The position numbers were made by a program, and so were the translations under genes. From Phialocephala subalpina (Eukaryota; Ascomycota; Leotiomycetes; Helotiales; Mollisiaceae): a stretch of 64,000 bases of DNA. Position 1 is the first letter of the stretch. Each line of letters starts with the position of its first letter. The DNA lies in contig FJOG01000028.1 of NCBI GenBank assembly GCA_900073065.1, positions 44,117-108,116 of the forward strand, given 5' to 3'. The notes beneath the pieces are model-generated. The model was not told where the DNA came from and searched no databases. It saw nothing but the letters and a program-made list of their open reading frames with translations. This document shows positions 49,061 through 59,699 of this stretch, in pieces.

Positions 49061-49450
49061 GAATCTCGGTGACGCGTTTCGTTTCTCTGCATTTTGGATT
49101 CTTTGTTTTTTCATAGCTCCCCTTCAAAATAGGCGGGTGGACGCGGTAGTAGTTGCCCAAGGAAGAAGCATAACGCAACCACCGCACAACTCGATGACGC
49201 GTTTCGATTCCCTATCTTTTGAACTCTTTGCCTTTGCATGTTTGCTCAATAAAGTAGGAGAAGGGTAGCGGGTGAAGGAGCAGGGAGAAGAAGACAACCT
49301 CAAATCTCGGTGACGGGTTTCGTTTCTTTGCGTCCAAAAACACCTGGATTTACACCTTCACTTTTCAAGATGGAGGGTGAAGACGGGCACAGTCAATCCC
49401 TTGAAAAAGAAACAAGCCGCAATCTCAAATCTCGGTCACGGGGTCCGTCG
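49061..49450 (+). repeat. Four-unit degenerate array, period about 120 bp
   Basis: The motif AATCTCGGTGACGCGTTTCG or a close form recurs at about 49061, 49188, 49302 and 49427, spaced 114-127 bp. Each copy is followed by TTTCT..TGCATTnnGGA-type sequence. A fifth, isolated copy (AATCTCCGTGACATGCTTCG) sits at about 51453 inside a short open frame. No continuous frame spans the array. Confidence 0.5.
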
Positions 49451-51408
49451 CTCTGCATTCTAGAATACTTCACTTTTACGCATTTACTTGCAGTTGGGCA
49501 AGCTATTTACTGTGCCGCTTATTGTTCTGCTTGCTTCAATGGCTGCTAGGGATGGAGCGAGAAGCTCGTCCGGGACATAGACTCGTTTCGCGCATCTACT
49601 CACTTTTGAGTAAAAGGACGAGTCCGACTTTATACATTTTACTTTCGCGGAATTAGAAATGCCTTTCGTGGTAGACTCGCATCACTTGTTTCGAGTCATG
49701 TTGAGGGGGTGCATTAGTACCCGCAGACGTCTCCTCAGCTGAAGTGTTATCGCTTGCCATCTTGTCGTCAATTTCCTCAGCGGTTTAGGAATTCAATTCT
49801 TCCTGCTCTCTGCCATTGTATTATCTCCGACTCATGTGGTAGAAAACGAGAGCTAGGGTCGCACCACATCTATAAAAGGAAGCCGTCTCATTTAGAAGCT
49901 GCTGCGTCGCCAATTCTGGAACGTCATCAACATCCAGTGGGGGGTTGCCCTGGGATATCGAGATCGGGATTTCTCGCATCTTCAAATATTTTCATACCCT
50001 TTTTACAGCATATTATCCATTTCGGCTCTTGACCAATCCCATACTCAAGACAGCCAGAAACGTGAAATCAAAAGCAATCCATTTTGTTCGGTTACCACAA
50101 ACAAATCATGGAAGATCTGGGGGGTTTATATGGCTTTCACAAATAGGTGTCTCTCCCTTGATTTGCTCCGCCTTCACTTCGAGCACTCGCGCATCAACAA
50201 GCGTGAGCTTGAATTTCATTATGTCCTCTTCCCGTTTCCAAAAGGATAAAAGTACCTAAAAGCACCCACTCCTACGGTATTTTAGGATGGAAAGGTCTTC
50301 GAAGTCAAGTGTGGTGGCGAAGTCGGCATGGCGAGAGCCCCATTCTATTGCAGTTCGGATTGTGCGATCGAGCCGTGCTCGAGCCCTCGTCTCAATAACT
50401 GAATGTCATTCGCAGCTTTCTTATAACTTTAACACGTCGTCGTTCCTACAATCAAACTGTTATTGTTATCATTGTCCTGCTTTAGGTTCCGGATGGCACT
50501 TCCAGATCCGGACTCTTCCAGAGATGGCCACTGCGGTATTTTGAAGTCGAAGCTTACACTTCCGAGTCCTCGGGGAACAAAGCAACCAGAGTAAACCATC
50601 CACTAACACGACTCCGAGAAGTGTTGAGAACTGATTGCCGGAATCTTCTTGTTGAATGTCTCCAAGATGGATGGACACGAATATTTATACAGCTGGGGCG
50701 TGGGCGGGTCCCGCTCTGACTGAGGTGCTGCCACCCAATCGAGCATTCACTAGATTTAGGTGCTTCGAAGTTCCTCGCATCGAGAACTTCGTTTCAAATT
50801 TAATTCAGAGTAGATGCCTCACGCATTCACCACCTCCGAAGCCTTGCCCCTCCATATCAAGTCATCTTAGAGCCGTCATTTTGCAGTGCTTGGGAGGGTA
50901 TATAAACTTCCCGCGTCCACCTCGAGGCAGTTCTAAGCTCAGGAGTTACAAGACTAAGTGTGGGATGTAGCCAAGTTTCGGCAGGACTTCCAGACTACCA
51001 TGACCCTCGAGAACGAGTCAATGTCGAAGAATCGACTTCGAGGACAGAGTAGTAAATTGGTATCTTGGTACCTTTCCTGCATGACCCTGGATTAAAGAAC
51101 AGGTAGTCTGAGGTAAAAGTGACAATGGGAAAAGTTGACAACAAAAAGTATTCGTTGTCATCCCCATCTCACAGCGAATGCATCATCTACTGCGAACCTT
51201 CCCGGAAACATCAAAGAAACCCATTTCCCGTACTAGCGATTCAATACAGACAAAAGCTTGAGCATGTACAGTACATTTTGCAAACACGAGGAACCATAAA
51301 CAACAAGTTTTGCTACCTTGTGAAGCCACAATGAAGGCAGTGAGAGGAGATTGAGAAGGATATTATACCTGGACAATTCAAGGCAAGTAGCTCCTTCTTT
51401 CCCAAAAG
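49451..51408. other. Gene-poor region with TATA-like boxes
   Basis: No gene I can support. TATA-like boxes occur at about 49871 (CTATAAAAGG, plus), 50690 (TATAAATA on minus) and 50898 (GGTATATAAAC, plus), none followed by a convincing frame. The sequence has the character of old, mutated duplicates. Confidence 0.35.
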
Positions 51409-51776
51409 ATGAGTGCAGAGAAGTTAGAGAAAAGAAATCTGAATCCTGAATTGAATCTCCGTGACATGCTTCGTTCTCCGAGCTTTGAATTCCTTTACCT
51501 CAATATGCATATCCTAGAAGCCATACCACATGAAGATATGCAAGAAACATTCGCTCAGTTTGAACTTAGAATAAATACATTGATTGGAATGCAAGGACCT
51601 GATGAGGAGATTGAATTACACTTTTTCTTTGACTACAATCGAGCTTTGATATCATGAAGAAACTTGAGCTTCCATTAGTGACCGCCCTCATTCCGGAAGC
51701 CACAGCCCAATCTTGGTCCCTTTCTAAGACTGATTTCAAATGGAAGATGAGACAGTTTTGGAAGGCAAAAGAGTAG
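51409..51776 (+). pseudogene. Short two-frame gene remnant
   Basis: An 82-codon frame (51409-51657) with acidic, helical, protein-like sequence (LNLRDMLRSPSFEFLYLN, HEDMQETFAQFELRINTL) ends at TGA within TCATGA. The overlapping ATG at 51654 opens 40 more codons of similar quality (MKKLELPLVTALIPEATAQS, ending KMRQFWKAKE). One frameshift between the two would make a single protein of about 122 residues. The family is not recognised. The first part contains the same motif that is repeated at 49.06-49.45 kb. Confidence 0.35.
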
Positions 51777-51829
51777 ATTCAATCTTATGGAGGATGCCCA
51801 GAATCCGAGAGTAGCGCCGGACTTGTTGT

Positions 51830-51975
51830 GGCCTAAGGCCCCTACGCCACTGGTGGCGTAGAAGGCCCTGAACGGGCACTTCGTTCAGGCTAGGAGACCC
51901 CGAAACTAGGCGTCTCCGTAGCCTACGGAGACCCCGAGGCTTTAGGGCTTATAGGGCCCTCAGGGCCTATATATA
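51830..51975. repeat. Cluster of short GC-rich hairpins
   Basis: Within 145 bp: CTACGCCAC/GTGGCGTAG (51842-51861, 2-nt loop), CCTGAACG/CGTTCAGG (51867-51889), GGAGAC/GTCTCC (51893-51917), GTCTCCGTAG/CTACGGAGAC (51912-51932, 1-nt loop) and AGGGCCCT (51953-51960). GTCTCC at 51912 can pair either upstream or downstream, so two folds exclude each other. All perfect pairings. The function is unknown. Confidence 0.7.
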
Positions 51976-52487
51976 CAGCGTACCTGTCCACTGTAGAGGT
52001 AGAAGAGCAAGTCTTATAGCACACCTCAATTTATCACGTGCACGCTAGTCCAAATTTTACCCGCAACAGGACTCTTAAAGAGTCCGCGTCACGTGCTTTC
52101 CAACCAACAACTACCTCAGGTTTTGGTTCACTTTGAATAATTCGAGCTTTAGCAATTATCGACTTCATTTACGTGATACATGCGCGGAGGTTGGTCGAGT
52201 GAGTCTCGGTGTTCATCAAAAGCCGGATTATAAATCTAGCTAGATCAAACACTCAGAGGGGTCAATAAGTCGATCCACCGATCTTCTCGACTGATGACCG
52301 ATCACCGATCACCGACTAACCTAATGACCACTCAGTTTCCGACCAGGACGATTGTCTATTATATTAAGCAGTCCAATGTCAAACAAATCTTCACATTTAT
52401 TCAGGTTTTTCCAGCTGGACGAGACTCATCACTTTCTTAAACAAACTTCCGTAGGGTGCCGCCACAGAAGGCATCTCAACTTGCAAG

Positions 52488-53233
52488 ATGGCTATCATCC
52501 AGATCATACATTTTGATGCAGTACCATCACTCGACGCGCCCACACCACGAACAACAGTTGACGACACACTCCAGAAAGCCATCAGGGCCCTCCAAGGAGT
52601 CGAAACCCCCCAGCACTTCGTCCTTGGCACACGGATTCAAGATAAGGGCGCCGTCCAAATCACGGCAGAATGGGATGGTGTCCAGGATTACTCGAACTTC
52701 AAAACTTCTCCAGAATTAACTTCCTTTATAAGAAGCTTTCGCAATCTATACGGCGAGCCACAACCCATTTTCCACGTCCCCCTCAACCAGCCAGCTTTCG
52801 GACTATCTGGCCCTGCTACAGCAAACGTAGTCGAATACGTACAGGTCTATTTCCCAACATCTCTCATCACTCCATCGTTCCAGAGACAAATCGAAGAGGA
52901 TTTCGTCAGGTTTGATGAGATCTTTGAAAAGGGCTCGAGGGGAGATGTGGGCTTAGCATTTGGCTGGGTGCTGGAAGAGCAGGAGCATGAGAAGATTGAG
53001 GGCGAGAAGGCGAAGTGTTTTTTCATTACTAGGGGTTGGGAGAGTATGGATTGTTTTGAGGAGTCGGTGAAGCATGATGCTTATAAGGAGGCCATACCAT
53101 TACTGCTTGCTTGGAACGCGCCGTTCAAAATGGTAGGTGTCTGCTTCACCGTGTGAGGCAGTACTCGAAGACTAACAGTTGGTAGTGGCATGTCGAGCGC
53201 AAAGTCCTAGATGGCTCCGAGGTCGTTGCATGA
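52488..53233 (+). CDS. ABM/dabb-like alpha-beta barrel protein
   Basis: Two exons: 52488-53132 and 53186-53233, with a 53-nt intron (GTAGGT, ACTAAC, TAG) in phase 0, giving 230 aa. Without the intron the frame ends seven codons later in unlikely sequence; with it the protein ends WHVERKVLDGSEVVA. Two ferredoxin-like halves are visible. The first (IIQIIHFDAVPSL, GVETPQHFVLGTRIQDKG, ITAEWDGVQDYSNFKTSPEL) has the strand-helix-WDS-type pattern of antibiotic-biosynthesis-monooxygenase or stress-responsive dimeric barrels. The second (VEYVQVYFP, CFFITRGWESMDCFEESVKH) repeats it. Small cytosolic protein; the reaction, if any, is unknown. Confidence 0.75.
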
Positions 53234-53459
53234 ATGCTGGGGGAGGAGGGAATCATCAGTGTCACGTGAACCCCCTTTCAAGGACCTGGAGATGGAGCTT
53301 CTTCGAGGGTTCGTACTTGGAATGTCTGAGAAAAGCCTAGAGCATGATTTGCAAACATAGTTTTGGGTCTCAACAAGCAGGTTATAGAGAATGTAACACA
53401 GATATCGGCTCTGAAGACAAAACAGTTTGTTTACAGGCAATGGCGTACGTGACATTGTT

Positions 53460-55020
53460 CGGGAATTGAAGCATTGAAAATTCCAAGATGTGACGCTTGA
53501 AATGAAGAAGCAAACGATGGACACTGCTTTGGAATAGTTCTTCTTAGATATTTTAAATGTATTTTGATTATCCTAGGATAGAAGGGACAATTGCATAGAA
53601 GAAAACGACGGCAACAGAGAAGGCTCATTTGCGTCTCGAAACACATTTCTTGGAGAACACAAGGATGGCATTTCAATTCTCCCAGCGTAGGAGGAATTTT
53701 GAAAAGCACCACTTAGGGATAGAGATGCCTCACTTGAGGGGACTGGTAGGCAGTTCATCCAGGAGTCAGTTCGAATTGAGTTCGTAGGCAGAATCAAGAA
53801 TCTTTCATCAGTCCGGGACGGGCAATATGACATCTTTTGGGAATGCAGTGCTTGAGAAGCACAAGGATTGCATTTCGATTGTCCTAGGAAAGGAGGGCTT
53901 TTGAAGAGCATTGTTTGAGAACTGAAGTCTCCACTGCAACGCTCGCAGCCGGGCTCTTATTCTCTACCACGGAAAGCTTATGCGGCTCAGGAACAGCTGC
54001 CAAATTGGCCACAGATATATCTTCAACCTGCTCTATTTCAGGTACGGTAGATTTTATTGCATCAATCTGTGTTTATGGAGTGATTTCGACGATTGCTGGC
54101 TTTAGTGGTAGAGCTCCAGCTACGTTCGCGTCGATGACTAGTATGACGGCGTGCGCTCCATATATTGTGCATAGTTTCCCAACAGCCTGGTACAGTTTCT
54201 TATCTAGGACAGGAAGGACTTTCAAAAACACGAATTCAGAAGTGAAATTCCTCACTGGAGGTAGCTCACAAGGATATCATCCATGAGCTGTTGCAATAGG
54301 TTCGAGGATGGTATTCCAGTTGTCCCCGGAACAGGAGGGACATTTACAAGCACGATTTGAAAGTCAGAATGCTTCATTTTGGGGAAGTAGGAACGGAGTT
54401 GAACTGTTGCTCGGGAATAAACTTGGTAATTTTTCAGAAAACATGTAAAACTTCAAAAGTATAGGAAAAACATTGGTGTGGTGTAGATCTTGCTAGAAAG
54501 CCCAGGGTGTATCAGATTGTCCCGGTAGATGATGGATAATGAAGTGGAAGATTTGAGTAGCGAAGTTCGAAGATAGATGCCTCATGTGAGGGAACTGGGA
54601 TTGGGCATGGGAGCACATTTTAATTGACCAAGAAGAAGCGGAACATTGACATAGAAGAGTGCAGAAGCAGAATTGGAAACAGAACATGGCTACATTGAGG
54701 GCTTGAAAACGGTTATGTGAATGTCATTCCAAATGTTCTAGGAGAGAAGGGATATTCAGATAGAAGAATGCGGTAGTAGAATTGCGAATAGGAGATGCCT
54801 TATTTGAGAATGCTTGGACGAGCATGTTTGAGATTATGGAGCACTTTTTGAATGTCCTAGGAGAGGAGGGACATCGAACTGGAAGAACGCAGTAGCAGAA
54901 TTTGAGGAACGAGATGCCTCACTTGAGGGGTTTGGCAATGGGTTTTGGAGTCACTTTGATTGTACCAGCAGAGAAGGAACATGGTGTTATACAGTTCTTC
55001 ATTTGGAAAATTTCATGACC
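53460..55020. repeat. Degenerate satellite, period about 108 bp
   Basis: A core TCCTAGGAnAGnAGGGACAT recurs in varied form at about 53571, 53679, 53882, 54322, 54520, 54627, 54736, 54855 and 54962. Gaps are 108, 203, 440, 198, 107, 109, 119 and 107 bp, close to multiples of one unit. Between cores lie AGTAGCAGAATTTG and GAGATGCCTCACTTGAGGG. About 13-14 units in all, some too diverged to see. Minus-strand frames of about 90-110 codons run through several units but break often. Confidence 0.65.
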
Positions 55021-55162
55021 AGATATCCTATCTAGTCGGGTATCATCAGTATCTAGAATGTCCCAGTACGCCGCCGGACATTACCCCGAGCCCTTCGGAG
55101 GTATGTCAAATGCTATGCCCCATATACTGCCTCGCTATGCTTAAAATACAAGTAAAACCCGC

Positions 55163-56317
55163 TCAAATGTACATCGTCACCATCGCTTCCTCCGCCTCGT
55201 CTAGCTTAGGGATGGCCTCCAATTCCGCCTCAATTTCCTGACTCAGCTTTGACAAACGCTTCTGCTCCCGTTCCTTCCTTGCTTGTCTCTTGTTCGATCC
55301 TTGAACTTCCTCATCGTCGCTGTCGGAGTCGCGGGCAACGGAGCTGGCGCCGGAGTTTAACGAGAAAGAGGAGTTCGGGGTGGACGGAATGCTGCTCGGA
55401 GGGGTGGAGGACTCCATGAGTTGAGACACAGCGGCATCGACATTGCCCTTATTGACGCGGAGCGCGGCGGTGATGATATCCTCATCTGTGATGTCCGGAA
55501 GGCTGGTAGAAACTGCAGAAACCATCCACTTTTCAATCCTGATTGTGTTGGTGGATGATTGGCGAGCGGCGAGAGCTTCGAAATCAGATGGCTTGACATT
55601 TGGAAGTCCAGAATCCGGTCCGTCGATATTGCGTACGCTCGAGTAATGCTCGTGGCCCTACATTGACGCGTTAGTTGCTGTACAGTGCAGGGTCTGAGGG
55701 GCAGAGGGCACATACGGATCCGTGATATGCAATGTGAGCCATGTTACGAGCCTTTCCGTCGCTGACAGCCTCGACACCACCAGAGATGACATAAGTACAG
55801 TCGACTTGGTAGATTCTGACGTCCCAGCTGTATGCAGCTGCGAAAGCTCGAATCTCCATATGATCCCCCCAAATACCTGCTCTGTCCATGCGGTTTAGAT
55901 ACTCGAGCCAGGCAGACTCCAATTGAGCTTCTGTGGGAACAGCTTCGACGGCAGCGACGGCAGTGTTCTTCCTTTTTGGATTACGCTTCATACCTCTGCC
56001 GGATTCGAAGGACATGAATGGCTTGAACTCTGCGGGGTTCTCGCGCATATACTTGACGACAACTGCTCTAACCTCGAGATGCTTGGAAGCAACGCCGAAA
56101 ACTTGGTCTGAGAGGGAGGAGAAGAGACAGTTGCCTGCAGAAGAAAGTATATGTCAGCTATCAATACTCCAGGGACACTGTGACGCGAAAGAATTGCAAT
56201 TGGGGGTGGTCGCGTGAGCATACCATCTCCTTTGATAGCAATGACCTTGAGGCCCATCTCCTTTAACAGGGGGAAGTCATCTTGGGAACTGCGCTTTGAT
56301 GCACGGCTGCGACCCAT
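55163..56317 (-). CDS. OTU-family deubiquitinase
   Basis: Three exons: 56317-56224, 56134-55716, 55657-55163 (introns 89 and 58 nt), giving 335 aa. The catalytic loop KGDGNCLFSSLSDQ (Asp31, Cys34) is completed across intron 1. The His loop GHEHYSSVRN (His175 or His173) begins exactly at exon 3. Between them are VRAVVVKYMRENPAEFKPFM and MDRAGIWGDHMEIRAFAAAY, typical of the OTUD3/Otu2 group. Residues about 225-260 (DITDEDIITAALRVNKGNVDAAVSQLM) form a UBA-like ubiquitin-binding helix bundle. A basic coiled tail follows (KRQARKEREQKRLSKL). It would cleave ubiquitin from cytosolic, possibly ribosome-linked, substrates; the specificity is inferred. Divergent from the amino-acid oxidase gene. Confidence 0.92.
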
Positions 56318-57212
56318 TTTGAAGAGTGGAATGTGTGCAAGAAAGTGTTGCTGTGTTCAGTGATGTGTCGTGTTCATGAGGGAAAAATTCTGCTGGCGCG
56401 AGCAAAGCAAATATTTGTGTGGTGGTGTTTGTGAGATTCACTTCTCGACTGCTAACATTGACATGCGGACTGGAAGGCCACAATAGCAAGCTGATGATGC
56501 TGAACCGCAGCCGAAGGCGCTAAGATAAGCCGATAAGGGGCCCGGAAATGGTTCTTCCGATTCCGAGATCTGCACCAATCAGAAAAGTTCTGGAAAGGGG
56601 ATTTTTCCTTCCACACTAACGACTAAACGAGAAATCTCAGGGGCAGAAAAGATGAGAAACACAGACACGGAGATAGGGAAAAGGGGGCTGAAGATAGCAA
56701 GAAAAAGTGTGATCGCTGACTCATCGACAACGACCCAAGTTTCTGTGGGACATTCAATAACGGCTTTTACGAGTCATCTTTCGTTGGCTTCCCGAAGTCA
56801 TGGCCGTGATATACTCGCACCAACGGGTAGCTACTACCACCTGACGGCCAGAAGGACCTCGGCTAGAAGGGACATCCAGACAAGAACTGAACAGGGTGGC
56901 CTGATATCGAGAAAAGAAAGTATAGAACACACCTGCGGGCCCTTCGAGTTATCGTTGCGCAGACTCGCTGGTCCAATCATGAACCATACATGTACACCGT
57001 ATGGTAGTGCGGCTCTGCATGCGACCACTGCCCGAGTCCGGAGGGTGCAAGAGTGGGGATAGCTTTGGCGGGTTGTTGAAAAAGATTATACGAGGGATGG
57101 TTTGAGTTGTCCAGAGATATCCCTATATACCCAAAGGCACTCTCCCAAGCGAGGCAAGAGCGACTGCCAATTCACCTCAACCGCCCTTCGTTCCTTCCTC
57201 AATCAGATCAAG
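56318..57212. promoter_or_regulatory. Divergent promoter region, OTU and D-amino-acid oxidase genes
   Basis: 895 bp between two head-to-head genes. The 136-codon frame at 56652-57062 lacks protein character. A TATA-like CTATATAC at about 57122 lies about 90 bp before the oxidase ATG. No other site can be named with confidence. Confidence 0.4.
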
Positions 57213-58682
57213 ATGCCAAACATTGTCGTAGTTGGGTAAGGAGACTCACCCCACCTTCCATTAGCAGCTTGAGCTGATACCTTCACAGAGCTGGAGTCTC
57301 TGGACTCACCACCGCACTTCTGCTGTCAAAGAACCCGGAGTACAAGGTCACCATCGTAGCCAAGCATATGCCAGGCGACTATGATATCGAATATACCTCT
57401 CCCTGGGCTGGAGCAAACTATCTTCCGTTCGTCATACGCCACCCCACTATCACGTGGAGCAGTCAGACTGATAAATCGTATTCAGTGTATCAAACAAAGC
57501 TGGTAGTAGGTGGGAGAAGGACACATGGCCAGAGTTGGAGAGGTTGGCGAGAGATATTCCTGAAGCTGGGATTCATTTTCAAGGTAAGGTTGACCTTTAA
57601 GTACTTGCCTCGTTCTCGCTTGTCGATCTGGCCACCCGCTCCGTCCTTCCTAGTCAAGTGCTATCGCCTTCATCCTCATTCACCTTCAGCGTTTGATCTT
57701 CCCTATCTACCTTGAAGAAAAAAAACATCCTTTTTTTTCTGTCTCGGAACTTTACCTTGGTCTGAGACTGCTTCGTGCAAATACCATATCTCATTCATCC
57801 AACACCTATCACTTCTCCCCTCCAGCTGTCCATCTTTCTTTCACTGCTTATCACTAACAACTCCCAGACGCAATAATCTACAACCGCACCAAAGATGCCC
57901 AAGCAACTACCGGCCAATGGTTCAACGAACTCCTCTCCCCCACCCCCTGGTTCAAATCCGTAGTCCCAAACTTCCGCATCATTCCCTCCGCCGAGCTCCC
58001 CTCCTACGCCGACTCCGGCTCAGTCTTCACATCCGTCTGCATCAACACCGCCGTTTATTTACCATATCTGATTGGTCAATGCCGCGCAAACGGCGTTGTT
58101 CTCAAGCGTGAAGTCCTGAAGCACATTTCCGACGCAGCTTCCCTCCACGCCTCCGGATCAAAAGCTGATGTGGTAGTCAACTGTACGGGATTGTTGGCAT
58201 CTAAACTTGGAGGAGTAATGGATAAAGACGTCATTCCGGCAAGAGGACAGATTGTTGTTGTGAGAAATACACCTGGAGCAATGTTCACCGTATCCGGAAC
58301 CGATGACGGCGATGACGAAGTTAGCTATATCATGCAGCGAGCCGCTGGAGGCGGAACCATCCTCGGTGGAACATACCAGAAGGGGAGTTGGGAATCTCAG
58401 CCAGATCCTAGTACGGCAATTAGGATTATGAAGAGGGCGGTGGAGTTGTGTCCTGCATTGACGGGAGGGAAGGGTATTGAGGCGTTGAGTGTTATCAGGC
58501 ACGGTGTTGGTTTGAGGCCGCTTAGAGAGAAGGGTGTTAGGATTGAGACGGAGAAGGTTGAGGGCGTTACCGTGGTACATAACTATGGCCATGGTGGATG
58601 GGGATACCAAGGCAGTTATGGGTGTGCGGAGGGGGCGAAGGAGTTGGTTGATGAGGCGTTGAAACCGAAAGCTAAGCTTTGA
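57213..58682 (+). CDS. Peroxisomal D-amino-acid oxidase (FAD)
   Basis: Four exons: 57213-57235, 57289-57426, 57486-57583, 57868-58682 (introns 53, 59 and 284 nt), giving 357 aa. FAD is bound by VVGAGVSGL at 6-14, whose glycines are split by intron 1. [12 protein letters not shown] follows, restored by using the unusual donor GTTCGT in intron 2. Then come [37 protein letters not shown], and the substrate-site segments [18 protein letters not shown] and [30 protein letters not shown] closes the FAD site. The protein ends AKL, a type-1 peroxisome signal. It oxidises D-amino acids to keto acids, ammonia and hydrogen peroxide. All motifs are present. Confidence 0.93.
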
Positions 58683-59690
58683 GGGGTGGTTTTGCATGCT
58701 TGAGGATTTCGCTGATTTGAGGGTGAATAGAATTACCCCAAGCATAGATTTCCAACTATTTGACAAGCTCACCGCTACCGCGACATGCTTAGCACGTGCT
58801 CACACCCTATGCTCAGTTGAGCACAATAGTCCTAGTATCTAATCTCGTGGAAAGCATCTTCCACGTCTTCCAGCATTCAATCTTTCGCAAGCAGGCTTGC
58901 AATACTATCAGAGTCCTTGACATCACCGTCACAATATTTAAATCCCTTCCTATCAATCGCGGTCAACATGACATCCACCCTGAAGCTTTTCGGGAGTTCA
59001 CAATGAAATCTACACCTTGGCTCTCTTCTTGTCTACCGTCTACCTGGGTCCAGTTGACAGCAGAGAAGAGACTCCTCTCAACTGCGCGGGCCGTCATCTT
59101 GCACAGGCTGCTCCGTCCTCCCGCATGATTTTGCACTTGAATTCGTCGACTAGTGGCAGCTTGCAGGCCGGTGGTCGGCGTGAGGTCCTTCCTATCCTCG
59201 TCTTCTAATCATTTCTGAAGTTTTGGGTGTTTGCAAGCACAGTTCCTTAGTATTCCACACGCAATTTTCCCGCACTCAACAAACAATCCACGAAACTTCG
59301 GAAGATTGTGCGCAAACTGAGACAAGATATGCTTCACAGGGATCAAAGACACTACTGACTTTGTTTTCGTACAATGGAAAGACCCTGCATTTGTAATCTT
59401 GAACATGTAGAAGTAGATAATAATCTATTGCCACTCTGCATTCTGCCTTTTTCAACAGCGAGTTCGTCGAGGCCAAGGAGTTTGTAAAGACTCTGGAGGA
59501 CATCAAAGGAGACATCTAGGTGAATCGAGAATGAGGCTTTGAGTGTTTCCTTCCTGAGTTTTTCAACGATGTTAACACCTTCGCTCTAGTCTGAGAGTCG
59601 TGCGCGAACCTATCAGATCGTTGCTACATGCGAGTGCTATCAAGTGATATGGTCATGTGTGGTTTTGAAAGGTGTAAACGGAGTTAATTC
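58683..59690. other. Intergenic, no gene seen
   Basis: Short conflicting frames on both strands. The region grades into the AT-rich block. Confidence 0.5.
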
Positions 59691-59699
59691 TTCTAGATC

